The notes below the pieces were generated by a model that was given only the letters and a program-made list of their open reading frames with translations, was not told where the DNA came from and did not search any database. This document shows, piece after piece, positions 46,455 through 58,407 of a stretch of DNA of 64,000 nucleotides (positions are counted from its first letter, which is position 1; the number at the start of each line of letters is the position of its first letter). Source of the DNA: Typhlomys cinereus. Its lineage: Eukaryota > Chordata > Mammalia > Rodentia > Platacanthomyidae. A program made the position numbers and the translations under genes. The DNA lies in the NCBI GenBank assembly GCA_023101885.1, contig JALPQD010000642.1, positions 62,001 through 126,000 of the forward strand. Direction: 5' to 3'.

Positions 46455-47225
46455 ATGACACCAATACAATAAGTAGTCCAATCTCAATTTTCCTTCATTG
46501 AGCTTGAAATTTGACCACGGTGGGTTGAAAACAAATGATAGGGGGAAAAGTCGAGATGGCCTTTTTTCAAGAAGCCTCCAGAGATGAAGTTCTCAGCAAG
46601 CGAAGCTCCTGAGTGATGATCTCTCAGTATCTGCATTATCCCTTCGAGGCCTGTCTGTGGTTTTAGCTGCAGCTGAGATGAACAGGTCTTGGGTAATGCA
46701 GGCCCAGCTTACACATGCAAGGTCTCACCTCCAGCATACACACCTTCCTACATCTGCTCCAAGGTTCCTTCTGACTCTCTCAAGGCACAAGTGTCCCTTT
46801 ATGAGCACAGACTAGACATATGAAGGATGTACCACCAGCAACCAACCTTGCAATGAATGAGGCATTATACATAAATACTCCAACCTCTTATATTTAAGGT
46901 GGTCATTTGGGTTTTTTTTTTTTCTGATGAATTAGAGCACCTCACTTAACATAGCAGTGATTTTATAATGTAACCTGAGATTGACTTTCCCTCCTTTCCT
47001 GTTTCTTTATTCCCTCATGACTGTTGCCGAGTGCTTTTGCTTATAAATGGTATTAGCAGCACTCAGTGAACTGTGGACTGTACAACGTTAGGTTTGTACT
47101 GAGCATGCTCATAAGCTGCACCATATCCCCGTATGAATACTGAGCATTTCCCTCTTCAGCTCTCTACTATACTGCAGAGGATGAAAAAGAGAAACACATA
47201 TCAAGTATCTTTGTACCTTTCTACA
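46455..47225 (+). repeat. Unclassified direct repeat, copy B
   Basis: Second copy of the 41195-41865 sequence, about 5.26 kb downstream and in the same orientation. It carries the segment missing from copy A around 46690-46760. Confidence 0.85.
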
Positions 47226-47439
47226 GCTCCACCTTTTTGATCCATCTATCTGTCCATCCACCCACCCATGCATCTATCCATTAACCCATCTATCTCAATA
47301 TCTTATCTATGCAACCACACATTATGTTATTCCACTAGAATTTAAGCACACAAATAAATAAGCAAGTACCAATATAGCATAAAAAGCCCCATGAAATAGA
47401 ATTACATAAGAAGAATAGACAATCTTTTTTCCCTGTTTT

Positions 47440-47726
47440 TCCTACATATGGGTCTCTGTGTTTTTCTGTGTGTGTATATGTATTTATCAGAGAGCACTGT
47501 GTGTGCCTGTGGAGGCCCAAGGGTCACATTGGGAATCACCGGGAATTGTGCTACTTCTTTGCTTTGCTCTGGAGATTCCCAGGCTTTGCCTTCCAGGGCT
47601 GGAAGTACAGGCTGCTGCCATTTATGCCTGGTGTATTTTTTTTTTCAACATGGGATCAGGCATCTGAACTCAGGACCTTCTGCTTGCGAAGCAGAGGCTT
47701 AACCCCTGAACCATCTCTCCAGCCCC
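47440..47726 (-). mobile_element. B2-superfamily SINE, intermediate age
   Basis: Minus orientation; a TG-rich end at left, head ccatctctccagcccc at right. Same subfamily as 37713-37991 (gtgcctgtggaggccca / gtgcttgtggaggccaa). Confidence 0.85.
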
Positions 47727-47946
47727 ATAATCTTTTAATGGGAGTCAAAATATCAATATGATTTTGAAAGTCTTGCATGAACTATAAAGGGAAGATTTTA
47801 CTTTACACCTTTCACTTTTCTTTTCAATCTTTTCCTTCTTTCCTTCCTTTGTTCCTTCATTCCTTTGTTCCTTCTTTCCTTCTCTGTGTGTATGTGTCTC
47901 TCTCTCATTTTCTCCCTCTCTCCCTCTTTCCCTATCTCTCTTCCTT

Positions 47947-48232
47947 TTTTAAAAACATTTTATTTTTATTTTTCATTCAATTGTGCGTGTGTGCATGTAC
48001 ATGTGTGTGTGTGTGTATAGAACCACAGACGAATTCGGGAAGCACCATGAACCGCCTCCACCTCCCCCTTGTTTACTCTGCCCTGGGTTTGACAGGCTCC
48101 GCCCTACCAGGACCAGAAACACAGGCCACCCCCACTTCTGCCTGGCATCTGTACGTGGGATCTAGGATCCGAACTCAGGACCTTCCACCTGCAAGGCAGA
48201 GGCTTAATCCCTGAGCCACCTCTCCAGCCCCC
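47947..48232 (-). mobile_element. Young B2-superfamily SINE
   Basis: Head cctctccagccccc at the right, TG tract at the left. Perfect 15-bp target duplication ctatctctcttcctt (47932-47946 and 48233-48247). Confidence 0.9.
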
Positions 48233-48247
48233 CTATCTCTCTTCCTT

Positions 48248-48352
48248 AGCTAGGATGTTACTATGTAACACAAGCTGGCCTTAAACTCATCATCTTCCTG
48301 CCTCAGCTTCATGGTTGATGGAATTACAGATGTGTGCTACCATGCCCAACTC
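48248..48352 (-). mobile_element. B1 SINE fragment, minus strand
   Basis: acacaagctggccttaaact, cttcctgcctcagcttc and gctaccatgcccaact are reverse B1 landmarks. Confidence 0.7.
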
Positions 48353-48884
48353 TTCTTAACGCTTTGATTTTTTACAGCCAACTTGCTAAAGAAAATAAAA
48401 TCACCTAGATAAGCAGTAGGATTCTTTGTAAATGCAAAGCATTATCATGCAGGTGAGCATTAGGATGTGTATTTCACTCTAATAGCCTTAACACAAAAGG
48501 CTATTAGATCTTAAACCAGAGGTTGACCATGAAATTAAGCAGCTGGAATTCTGATTTGTGTGTGACTAGAGATTTAGTTACTGCATTTTTGCCCAAAGTG
48601 TAGCCGTGGAGCATGATATGTTAATCTGTACACATGTTCCCTGCCCCAGAAATTTAAAATAAAACCAGTTTTTCTGTGTTTCTTGCTGAAATGGAGCTGG
48701 CATATCTTTTTGAATCCAGTAAAAACATAAACATACTCCTCCCATAAGAAGCTTATTATCTAGCTTATTATCAAATAATAACAACCCGCTACCTGTCTTA
48801 TTGCTACAAATGCCTCTCTCATGACTAAACATCACATGAGGCAAATCCCCAATCCTCCTTTGCTTTGCAGTTGTTTTCTAGAGA
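48353..48884. other. Non-coding, unclassified
   Basis: No exon or repeat recognised. Confidence 0.35.
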
Positions 48885-49022
48885 CAAAGTGTCATTGTGT
48901 ATGCAACAACCCAGGAGGGTCTTGAACTTTCTATATAGCTCAGCCCGGATTCAAATTCAAGATCCTTCTGCCTCTGCCTTTGTCTCTTGAGTTCTGAGAT
49001 TATTGGTGTATGCTACCATGCC
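48885..49022 (-). mobile_element. B1 SINE, minus strand, diverged
   Basis: agagacaaagtgtcattgtg, gagggtcttgaactttctat and ggtgtatgctaccatgcc mark a reverse B1. Confidence 0.65.
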
Positions 49023-49059
49023 TTGTTTTCTCTTTATTTAGCTGTCGATGCATCTTGTG

Positions 49060-49175
49060 TTTATATGTGTATGTATATGTATATACATACCTGTCTATGT
49101 ATCTATAATCTATCTCTATCTTCTATCTATCTCTATTGTCTATGTGTCTATCTTCTCTCTCTCTCTCTCTCTCTT
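49060..49175. repeat. (TATG/CTAT)n and (CT)n low-complexity tract
   Basis: Successive imperfect tetranucleotide and CT dinucleotide runs. Confidence 0.8.
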
Positions 49176-50544
49176 CCTCTCTTTCCGACCTATTTTCACT
49201 ACTAAATCCAAAGATCTCCATTTTCTACTAGTCCTTTTACAGTCTTGTGTATAGGATGCCGAGATAATGAATTTGGGTTTTCCTAAGTTACCATCTACTT
49301 ATTTTATTCCACCCTTCAAGTTTCTCGGCTCTGGATCAGTTGTGGGATCTCCATCAGTGTGACAAACCCTTATCTGTTGAGACTATTTTTGGCAACCATG
49401 CCTTGCCCATCAATGATATTCTTCCCAATTAATGGAATAATTTTGTTATATATTAAACTGACAATTTCTTTAAAATGTCATCTTGAAGATACTGGAGATT
49501 TCTGGCATGAGCATTATAATGAGGCTTCAGGTCACTGTTAGAGGCTGTTAAGGTCCCAGTACCCTGCAAGAGACCGGGATCGAGAGAAATTGTATTGATA
49601 TATTTACATTCCGAGGCAAGAATCATCTCAACACTTGTAATCACAGCTCTTTTTAATGAAGCTCTTTTTTTGGGAAAAGGGGTTAAAGTTTTATTTCAAT
49701 TTTTCATTAATTATAATTAATTATACATAATTAGGTATATTCATGTGACATTTTCATATGTGTACATAGTGCATTTTGATCATTAAATGAAGTTTTGAAG
49801 GCTCAGTGAGTTCCTTTCCATTTGCAGGCTTGTGCCTATTGTCTGTGCTTCAGAATGACTTTTTGAATGTGCAGTGTGCAGCGTCAACTGACAACTTCTG
49901 TAAGCCCTCAGATCTCTAAAGCAAAGATCAGCAAAAGCACGGGCAAAACAACCTCCTAGGCTTTCTGAAAGAAGAGAGACACAGTCTTTTTGTTACCTGG
50001 CAACTCCACACGTGACACTTTGACAGTCAAAGTCAAGTAGCTCCTGAGTTGGCATATGAGTGAAAAAAATACAGATAAATAAACCTCTACTCTTTGAGAA
50101 CATTGGTACATGACAACTCAATATTCTTTGAGGTTCATGTAGCTGTGTGACCCAGTGTGCACAGTGAAAAGTAGACAGACATGGGAAAGCTCATATCCTG
50201 GCCTGGCGCATGAAAATGGGAATTTCAATCCCCCATTCCTTCCTCTTCTGCCAGGCTGGAGTGATGCATGTTGCAGGACAGAGATGTAATGTTCAAAGCC
50301 CAGTATCCACAAGATTTAAGCTATCTAATGCTTGCTTTGCCATCTTAACAGCAGTTGCCTGAGTGGCTAACCTGCACTGAAGCGTTCTGTGACAATGCAC
50401 AGAATTTCAGTTTGTGGAGGGGCATATGTCTGTTGAAACAGCTCATATTAGCTGCTCATGAAAGAGGATATGAGGTAATTCAGAACACCAAAGACCCTAC
50501 ATTAATCACCTGGAACCAGACCAAGCAAATCTCTCCCAATCCTA
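49176..50544. other. Non-coding, unclassified
   Basis: No exon recognised; AT-rich patch near 49690-49740. Confidence 0.35.
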
Positions 50545-51072
50545 AAGCTCAGGGAACCTTGAGGAAGGGGGGGCAAGATTGTAAGAGCCTAAAGATGGGG
50601 AGGACCAACAATATGCAAGATACTCCACACAAGTTAGGGCTGCAGCAGGCAGGATTGGACTTTGCCTGACCTGCACAATGGCTGATATGTCAACCAAAGT
50701 CTAGCATGGATCACAGGAAGAAGGCTTCAGGTAGTAGGATCCTTAGAGGCAAGGGATTAAACAGTCATAATGGCGTTCCCATGGTAATGGGGAGCCCCGG
50801 AAGGGGCTCTGGGCTATGCCCCTGAGTCCTGAACCCTTACTAGGGTGGAGGATTCAGAGGGAGGTTCAGTACCACATAAATGGATGCTCCAGGGGATGGG
50901 AGGGAGGAAGGGGGATGCAGTGGGAGAAGGGGAGAGAAGGAGGAGGGAAAAGGAAGGAGAGAAGGGGAAAGAGTGCAAGGGGGAATGACTGGGGAGGGCA
51001 GGGGTAGGGAGAGGGGTAGGGTACCTATTGAGCTTGCATGATTTAGGAAAAAAATAAAATGTCGGAGAAAAA
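50545..51072 (+). mobile_element. L1 3' UTR fragment, plus strand
   Basis: ctcagggaaccttgaggaag start, then a G/A-rich tract at about 50895-51010 and gcttgcatgatttaggaaaaaaa end. The only clearly plus-oriented copy of this 3' UTR type in the window. Confidence 0.75.
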
Positions 51073-52138
51073 ATAGAGGGTATGAGGAATCAGGTGCTGC
51101 ATTGGAAGTGATACATGGAAAGAATTCTGTTGTATGAGAAAGACGATGCAGAAGAGAAACCCAAGGCTAGTGAGTTCGATGCATGTGATTCACTCATCTG
51201 TGCATCACTGTACTGCCAGAGGACATCGCGGACTCAAGTGTCTGTGCTCATCTGTGAAGAGGTGTCATTTATCGGAGTGGGGAAGGGGCCCAGGAACATG
51301 TTTGTAAATCACTAACCTGCATGATTAAGATGCGGGGGACCAGGAAGGCTATTTTGAGAAGTAGAGACGATGTGGAATCACATAATGCTAAGGACATGTT
51401 TATCAAATGAATAATGAAACAAACAAGGAGCAGCAGAAGAGGAAAGGAAAATGAGATTATAGGTAAGGAGACTTGGAAAAAAGAGAAATAAACAGCAGGG
51501 GAAAGCCTGGCCCAGAGGCACATTAGAAGGTGGGGGCATTTTGTCACAGGTGGCTGTGGCTGATGATGGCAGACAAGGCATATGGAGTGTGCTCCTGAAC
51601 TTGCCAGCCTTAATTTCCCGGGGGAAGCCCAGTGTTTTGAGGAGCCTGCCTTTCATCAGGCATTTTATGTACATCCTGCTGTCACTAACCTCTTACAAGC
51701 TGCTCCTCTACTAGAGGCCTTTTCATGGCAAATAGCACTGAAGGGTTGGTTGGTTTGTTTGTTCCAGAGTTTCTGGGGGCAACCGAAAACAGGGACCATC
51801 ATGTAGACCGATTTAAAATTGATCACAATACTTTCCTTATTTGTTGTACAAAATCTAATATGGGCCAAAGAGCTGAGATTTCTGTGTCCTTCGACACCCC
51901 ATATTCTGCTTTTCTGATGTCCTAAAATAATACTCCATTTGTTTTGCTACATATTGAGATCTTGTCCTAAGTATGTGAACAAATAAGTGGAATGCCCTTA
52001 TGTCTAAATGTCTGATAAAGATCAGCAGTTGATTATACATATAGTGTCTTTGAGAATTTGAACCTTACTAGTGCGTTGTATAAGCTTTGTCCATGAGCTT
52101 TAGTTAGAATTAATCTTTTTTGACATAAAAATTATATT
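51073..52138. other. Non-coding, unclassified
   Basis: No exon or clear repeat recognised. Confidence 0.35.
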
Positions 52139-52318
52139 TTTTATTTTTATTTTTTATATTTATTTTTTCCCAATCATACAAACTTAATAGGTACCCTGGT
52201 CCCCTCCCTCTCTCCACCTCTTCCCAGTCCCCTTGTACCTTCCCCCCCTTTTCCCCTACCTTTCACCCTCTTCCCACTCCAGGAAATGGGAAGGGGGAGG
52301 GGGGAGGCACTGGGAGAA
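52139..52318 (-). mobile_element. Twin-primed L1 3' end
   Basis: Minus-strand L1 3' UTR (aatcatacaaacttaatagg, then a C/T tract) switches at about 52285 to a plus-strand piece of the same UTR (ggggaggggggaggcactgg). An inversion inside one insertion is the signature of twin priming. Confidence 0.75.
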
Positions 52319-52351
52319 TTAATTTATGTTTCTTAAAACATTACACTGTGG

Positions 52352-53092
52352 AGTGGCTGGAGGTGTAGCTTAGTTGGTTGCATGTCTGCCTAGCATGTAT
52401 GAAGCTCTGGGTTTAGTTTTCAGCACCACACACACCAGGCATGTTGTTATATACCTGAAGCTCTACTGCTCTAGAGGTAGACACAAGAGAATCAGGAGTT
52501 CAAGACCATCCTCAGCTACAAAGTAAGTTTGAGGCCAGCCTGAGATCTTTTTTTTTTTTATTTCCACTCATACAAACTTAACAGGTACACTGGTCCCCTC
52601 CCTCCCTCCAACCTCCCACCGCCCTATGCCCCCCTCCCCTCCCTCCTCTCTCCCCATCCCCCAGTGCTTCCCCCTCCCATCCCCGGAGCATCCTTTAATG
52701 TGCATGCCAGACTCTCCTCTGGGTCCTCCTCTCCGATGAGGTGCAAGGACCCAGGGGAATTTCCCAGAACCCTTTCCTGTGTTCCCCTTAAGCATAGGAA
52801 CACTACTGTGGCTGTCAATCCCTTGCCTCCAAGGATTTTAGTGCCTTTAGCAAATGCTAGACTTTGTGGGGTCAATAGTGTGTTGGACATTGCGCAGGGC
52901 ATGCAAAGTCCAATTATGATTGCTTTGGCCCTAACTTGTGTGGAGTATTTTGCATATCATTGCTCCTCCCATCCTTGTGCTCTTATAATGTTACCGCCCC
53001 CTGTTCCGCAAATTTCCCTGAGCTTCTGAATGGGGAGAGATTAGCCAGCCTAAGATCTAAGAAATCCTCTCTCTGACACACACAAAGCAAAG
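52352..53092 (+). mobile_element. B4-type (ID_B1) SINE split by an L1
   Basis: Head gtggctggaggtgtagcttag, then a B1-like body up to 52548; resumes at 53059 with tctctctgacacac and an A-rich end. The gap is the L1 insertion 52549-53043. Confidence 0.75.
52549..53043 (-). mobile_element. 5'-truncated L1 3' UTR inside the B4 SINE
   Basis: T-run then ccactcatacaaacttaaca and the rest of the 3' UTR. Target duplication gccagcctgagatct (52534-52548) and gccagcctaagatct (53044-53058), 14/15. Confidence 0.88.
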
Positions 53093-53310
53093 CAACATTA
53101 TAATGGAAGCTAGGTATGCACTATGGGTTGGATCATCCTATATCAAGCAGGAGAGGCCGCTGAGGCAGAAGGATTACTGAGAGTTAAAATGAAAATATTG
53201 CTATTAAAATATTACATGGGCCCATTATAAGAAGAATTTAACATTTAAAACACTCAATATGTGAATAAACATGTACAAAGTACTTTACATATACTGCCAC
53301 GTTCAATTCT

Positions 53311-53901
53311 TTTTTTAACTTTTTTTATTATTATTATTTCCCCTCTCTCCCTCCACCTCCCCCCGACCCCCTACTGCCCTCCTCCCTCCCTACTCCCTCC
53401 CCATTCCCCAGTGTCCCTCCTAATCCCCGGAGCATCCTTTAAAATTTTTTTTATTTATTATTTATTCAATTGTGCGTGTATGCGTATGTGTGTGTGTGTG
53501 TAGAACCATGGACGAATTCGGGAACCACCATGGACCGCCCCCACCTCTTCCTTGTTTACTCTGCCCTGGGATTCACAGGCTCCGTCCTACCAGGACCAGA
53601 AATGCAGGCCGCCCCCGCTTCCGCCCGGCGTCTATACGTGGGGTCTAGGATCTGAACTCAGGACCTTCCGCCTGCAAGGCAGAGGCTTAACCCCTGAGCC
53701 ACCTCTCCAGCCCAGTCCCGGAGCATCCTTTAATGTGCATGCCAAACTCTCTTCTGAGTCCTCCTCTCCGATGAGGTGCAAGGACCCAGGGGCATTTCCC
53801 AGAACCCTTTCCTGTGTTTCCCTTAAACTTAGGAACACTACTGTGACTGTCAGTCCCTAACCTTCAAGGATCCTAGTGCCTTTAGTACATGCTAGACTTT
53901 G
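53311..53901 (-). mobile_element. 5'-truncated L1 3' UTR with nested SINE
   Basis: Perfect 17-bp target duplication ctgccacgttcaattct (53294-53310 and 53902-53918). L1 sequence is interrupted at 53443-53715 by a SINE with its own duplication. Confidence 0.93.
53443..53715 (-). mobile_element. Young B2-superfamily SINE nested in L1
   Basis: Target duplication ccccggagcatcctttaa (53425-53442) and tcccggagcatcctttaa (53716-53733), 17/18. The nesting shows it is younger than the L1. Confidence 0.93.
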
Positions 53902-53999
53902 CTGCCACGTTCAATTCTAATCATAGCCCTGTGAGACCAAGACCTTGAATCTATCAGGTTAGTTATGACCAGTTCCAGTTCTCAAATTGGCACTTGAAA

Positions 54000-54360
54000 A
54001 CTGAGCCTATAGGAGCATTTATTAGGGATTATCTAGATAAGGAAAGTCTCCGAGCAAACCTGAAGGAGGTGGCCTAATCGTTTGCTTGATATAGGAAGAT
54101 CCAACCCATAGTGCATAGGACCATTCCCTGGGTAGATAGATAAAGATGGGCAGAGCTTTCTCAGCATTTTGGTAGACTGGCCAGCTCGAAAGCAACATTA
54201 TTCCTTTCTCCTCTGTTCTTGCTTTCGATAACACACAGCTCAGTAGCTTGGCCCCTGTTGGTTAGCTCTCTTTCCACAATAGAATATTACTTGAAGTTGT
54301 AAGCTAGAAAAAATTCCTTTTTCCCCCTAAATTGTTTGGGTCATGTATTAATTAGAGAAA
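54000..54360 (+). mobile_element. MaLR-type LTR, old
   Basis: agatccaacccatagtgcat, aggaccattccctgggtaga and gaaaaaattcctttttcccc follow the ORR1/MT-like layout; diverged. Confidence 0.5.
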
Positions 54361-54584
54361 TGGAATATGAAACAAAGACATTAGTCATAGGAGATGGATC
54401 TTAGAGAAGCAAGTAACATGTTCAATGTCTCAAACTTAACAGATTGCAAGACAATTGCAAGGTAGTAAGCATGAAGATAATTACTCCAGTATAAATAGTC
54501 ATGAATTTCTATCCAACTAACTTTCCCTGGGAAGTTATTTAAAAAATTACAAACCATGTTATCCTTTAAGTTTTTTTTTGACAG

Positions 54585-54705
54585 GTCTGTGGAGTAGGTG
54601 TGGTTGTGATCCCTGTTTTCAGATGAAGGAAATGAAGGATAGAGAGAGCCATCAACTGCCAACGATTCTCCAACTCTTTTAAGAGTGACAGGGCTATGGT
54701 ATATG
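54585..54705 (+). mobile_element. MIR-like fragment
   Basis: gatccctgttttcagatgaa followed by ggaaatgaaggatagagaga corresponds to the MIR 'cccattttacagatgaggaaactgaggc' region. Confidence 0.5.
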
Positions 54706-55673
54706 GATCCTGAGGGTTTTTGGCTGAACTTTTAACTGCTGTATTCTGCCATCTGTCATCTAAGCCAGAGTGCAATTTAGAGCTCCCAACTACTGATGTC
54801 CACTCCCCACTGTCCCTGCCTGCCAATCTGCTAGATGATCTATTGAGGAAAGGCAGCCTTCATTATTTAGAATTCTAGTCTCTAAGTGGTTGATACTGCT
54901 AGAATTTGGGAGGCTTCAGGGAGCTTCCCTGAGGGACCTGGGAGATTAATTTTGGTGAAAGTGCTGGCAGAAGAGGAGGCGAAACGGTGGATGCTTCAGA
55001 GATTTAAAACAAATTGCTTGTGTGTGTATGTTGTTTCCTCCTCACAGCACTCTTGGGGATTGAATAAAGGAAAGCTATTGGTTGTTTATCCCAACCTCAA
55101 TGCCAGCCCCAGAGTGATAAAAAGCCATGTGAGCTGGGGCTTGATATTGGCCTGAAATGTAACTCAGGCGTGTGTAGAAATATATATGCCACTGGCATCA
55201 AATTAAGAAAATACTTAATTTGCTTTTGGAATGAATCATCAGTTGGTTTCAGGAAGGCACTTCTGATTTCTGGCTGTGTAGATCAGAAGAGACTGGGCTC
55301 CACAGAAGGATGAGAGCAAAGGGGGAATTTACTGTGTATCTGCACTTATCACAAAATAGCTATAAAATTATTTCTTGAAGAGTCAGACATCTCTATGTCA
55401 ATGTGAGGTTGAAAAAAATCATACACATAGGATTTTTTTTCTAGCAATGTTAGAAATATATGCTTTCAAAAGCAGCATGGCATAAAACTGAGTTGCCCAA
55501 TACCATGACTACTAGACCCAGGCAGCTTATGGAGCACAAAATGAATAAGTAAAAAGTAAAAGTAGAAAGAATAGTGAAACAGTAAAGGATGGGAAAGAAA
55601 TGTATTGAAGTGATAAAATAAAAAGAAAAATAGCAAGAGGATTGGGGATGTGGATAAGCTATTATAGAATTTT
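54706..55673. other. Non-coding, unclassified
   Basis: No exon or clear repeat recognised. Confidence 0.35.
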
Positions 55674-55965
55674 TTATATAAGCCAAAGGGTCAGAATTCA
55701 GATCCCTAGATCCTAGGTAAAATGCCAAGTAGGGTAGTGGACTACCTGTAATTCTTGTCTTGGAAGGCAGAGACTGGGAATTCCCAGAGCAAGGTGGTTA
55801 GTCAGACAATTCTTGTCAGCAAGGTCTGTGTTTGATTGGAGATTCTGTCTCAAAAAGAGTAATCAAGGATGAATCCCGATAGGAACCTCAGTCCTCTATA
55901 GACACATTATACACACATTTACATGTGCACCAATATACATATGCACACACACACACATGAACATG
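55674..55965 (+). mobile_element. B3-like SINE with CA-rich tail
   Basis: gtcagaattcagatccctag, ggtagtggactacctgtaat, ggaggcagagactggga-like and gattctgtctcaaaaagag landmarks, then CA repeats to about 55960. Confidence 0.6.
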
Positions 55966-56139
55966 GATTCACTTATGCATCCAACCCATGCACATATATG
56001 AATGAAAATGGAAAAGAAAAAATAGTGAAAGAGAATCAGAGAGTCTATATTGACAAAAGGTACATTTTTTTCAGAAGGCATAAGGGCTGTGAACAACAGA
56101 ATTTTGAAATGTATAAATGAAAATGGAAGTACAGTGGGA

Positions 56140-56335
56140 TAGGGATAAAGAGATGGCTCAGTAGGAAAAGCTGTGCAAACATGAAGACCTGAGTTGAAAT
56201 TCCTAGCATCATTATAGAAATAACTAAGTGTGGCTCTGTGCAGGTTTATAATGACAGATAGGAAAGTAATAAGCTTTCATCTGAGAACTCAAGGGTGGCT
56301 TGAAATTGTGACAGTTATATATAATCTTTTGCCAT
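56140..56335 (+). mobile_element. B3-like SINE fragment
   Basis: ataaagagatggctcagtag and gaagacctgagttgaaattcc form a B2/B3-type head; the body decays after about 56300. Confidence 0.5.
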
Positions 56336-56659
56336 TTTAGTAATACCTTTTCTATCTGGGATAAGATATCTCATTTTGGTTTTAATTCTTGTTTACATGA
56401 TTATTAGTGATATTCATCATTTTTTCATGTAATTGCTGGCCATACCTTTCTTCTTTTTAAAAGAACTGCTTGTTCAGATCACGTGACCATTTTAATTAAA
56501 TTATTTGTTGTTTTGCTGTTGAGTTATTTTTAGTTTCATATTACAATCACAAGTTAAAGAAGTTAAAAGTGTGAGTCAGTTGAAACATACTGAAAAAATC
56601 AATTGACAAATAAATTAATGACTGAATTCCATTATTCATAATGGACAGATGTATGAAGT

Positions 56660-57930
56660 ATTTTTTTACCTTTACAGTAAGCTTATTTTATTTATTTTAT
56701 TTTTTAAAATTCATTTATTTTTCTGGTTTTACAAACATATTGAGTACTCATTCCTGCTTCCCTTCATCTCCCTCCCTCCCATTGTCCTCCCTTCCCTTCA
56801 TCAATCTATCTCACTCCCTCCCATCCTTCTGTCTGCCTGATTCTATAGACTCCAGGGTTCCCTCTGGCTTGTCTACTCTTGTGGGGGTTCAGGCCTCTTG
56901 TGGCATACAAAGTTGCCTCTCTTTGGGCCACCCCACTGATACGAGCATTTCCGTTTATTCATCTAACTTCAGTCCCCAAAATTTCTACTGTATGTTCTTT
57001 TCTCTTGAGTTCCTTTATAGTCTATGGGGGCATGTTGGTATGTCAGTCATTATCCAGGTCCAGTAAGGACAAATCTGACTGCAGTGAGTTCCTAGATGCA
57101 GCAGTCCTGCCCTGAATGGAAAGTCTTGTCCAACAGTGAACTTCCCATCTTTAGATTCTCACAGTCTCACCACCCCCTCTTCTGTGAGGTTCCCAAAGTC
57201 TTAGGATGGTGAGAAATTAGGTTGGCCTGATTCTGGATGAACCTTGCTAGGTCACTAAAGTACTGCATTATGGCTGGATGTTGCTGTCCACTTCACTGCT
57301 CTTCTACTGCCCTAGGCTGTATCCTGTCAAGATGCTGAGATCCTTTACCTCTATTGTAGGAGAAGATTTCTAGGCTGTTAAGTGTTCTTTAAAGCTATGG
57401 GTATAATAGCAGCTATTTACAGAGCAGTTTGGTGTACTGTCTTCCTATGTATAGGTTCATTGGCTGCTTTTCCCTATTGATCTATTTCCTTCCCTTTTTT
57501 AGGTCTTGTTCTAGTTAACAGTAAAAGGAATGTGTCCTGACAAGCAGGTCTTGAAAGCTGTTGATTGTCTCTTTGATACTCATGCCACTGTTACACTGGT
57601 GGTCATCTATTGTCATGGTGATTTTTATTGCAACTTGCAGATCTCATGAGCTGATAAAGCCTGTGATTATTTCTCTCCCACAGTAGCTTCTACAGTATTG
57701 CTTGGTACTGTGTAAGCTATCCATCAAGGAAGAAGTTCTCAGACCAGTTCTAGTTGGTGTATTTTGCCCATATTCTGTGATCCATATGTGTTGTATCTTC
57801 AGTAATAGAGGTCTTACAGTTTTTTTTTTTTTTTTTTTTGAGAACAACCAACATCAGTGCCAAAGCCTATAATGTTTGGGGGTCTTTGAGACCTCTATGA
57901 CCAACATTTTATCAGGAAGTGTTACATTCC
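56660..57930 (-). mobile_element. Older L1 (Lx-like) 3' UTR
   Basis: T-rich start, a C/T-rich tract (sense-strand purine tract) at about 56755-56830, and landmarks parallel to the young L1 3' UTR such as gatggtgagaaattaggttggcctgattctgg (compare 58845-58870). Right boundary uncertain; includes a T20 run at about 57820. Confidence 0.55.
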
Positions 57931-58139
57931 TGTTACTTCTAGTATATTTTTGTCACTGGGTTCTAAGTGGATCAGCCCAGGTCTCCCCTCCCCCGCCCGC
58001 CCCCCGTCCCCCGGTTTTCCTCACTCTATGCTCCTTTGCATAGGAACTGCCCATTCTTGTTCCTTTCTTTAAAAGACATTTTTGACGTGTTAATAGCATA
58101 GGAGGTCCCTTTGAGGTTACATCCTACAATCTTAGTTTC
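57931..58139. other. Short unclassified non-coding stretch
   Basis: Includes a C/G-rich patch at about 57985-58010. Confidence 0.35.
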
Positions 58140-58386
58140 TTTTTTTTTTTTTTTAATTTTCAATTATATTTTAATTAACAAACCAACAAAGAAAAAAGGC
58201 GATATAAAACGGATTCACTGCTACCTGATTATGCAGATGGCAGGGATAATCATTGTCTAGCTTCAGCCCTCCTCCCCCTCAAAAAAACCTCAGCAAGACA
58301 AAGATCACAACAGAACAAGTGACCCCAGTTCCCAGGTGAAGTCAACCTTAGTCCAGGGCAGCCAGTGATTGTTATTTGGGTCTTTG
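58140..58386 (-). mobile_element. Unidentified retroposed segment (poly-T at left end)
   Basis: A T-run at about 58141-58154 precedes about 230 bp ending exactly where the L1 poly-T begins. Layout suggests a minus-strand retrocopy or a retroelement 3' end; I do not recognise the source. Confidence 0.35.
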
Positions 58387-58407
58387 TTTTTTTTTTTTTT
58401 TTTTTTT

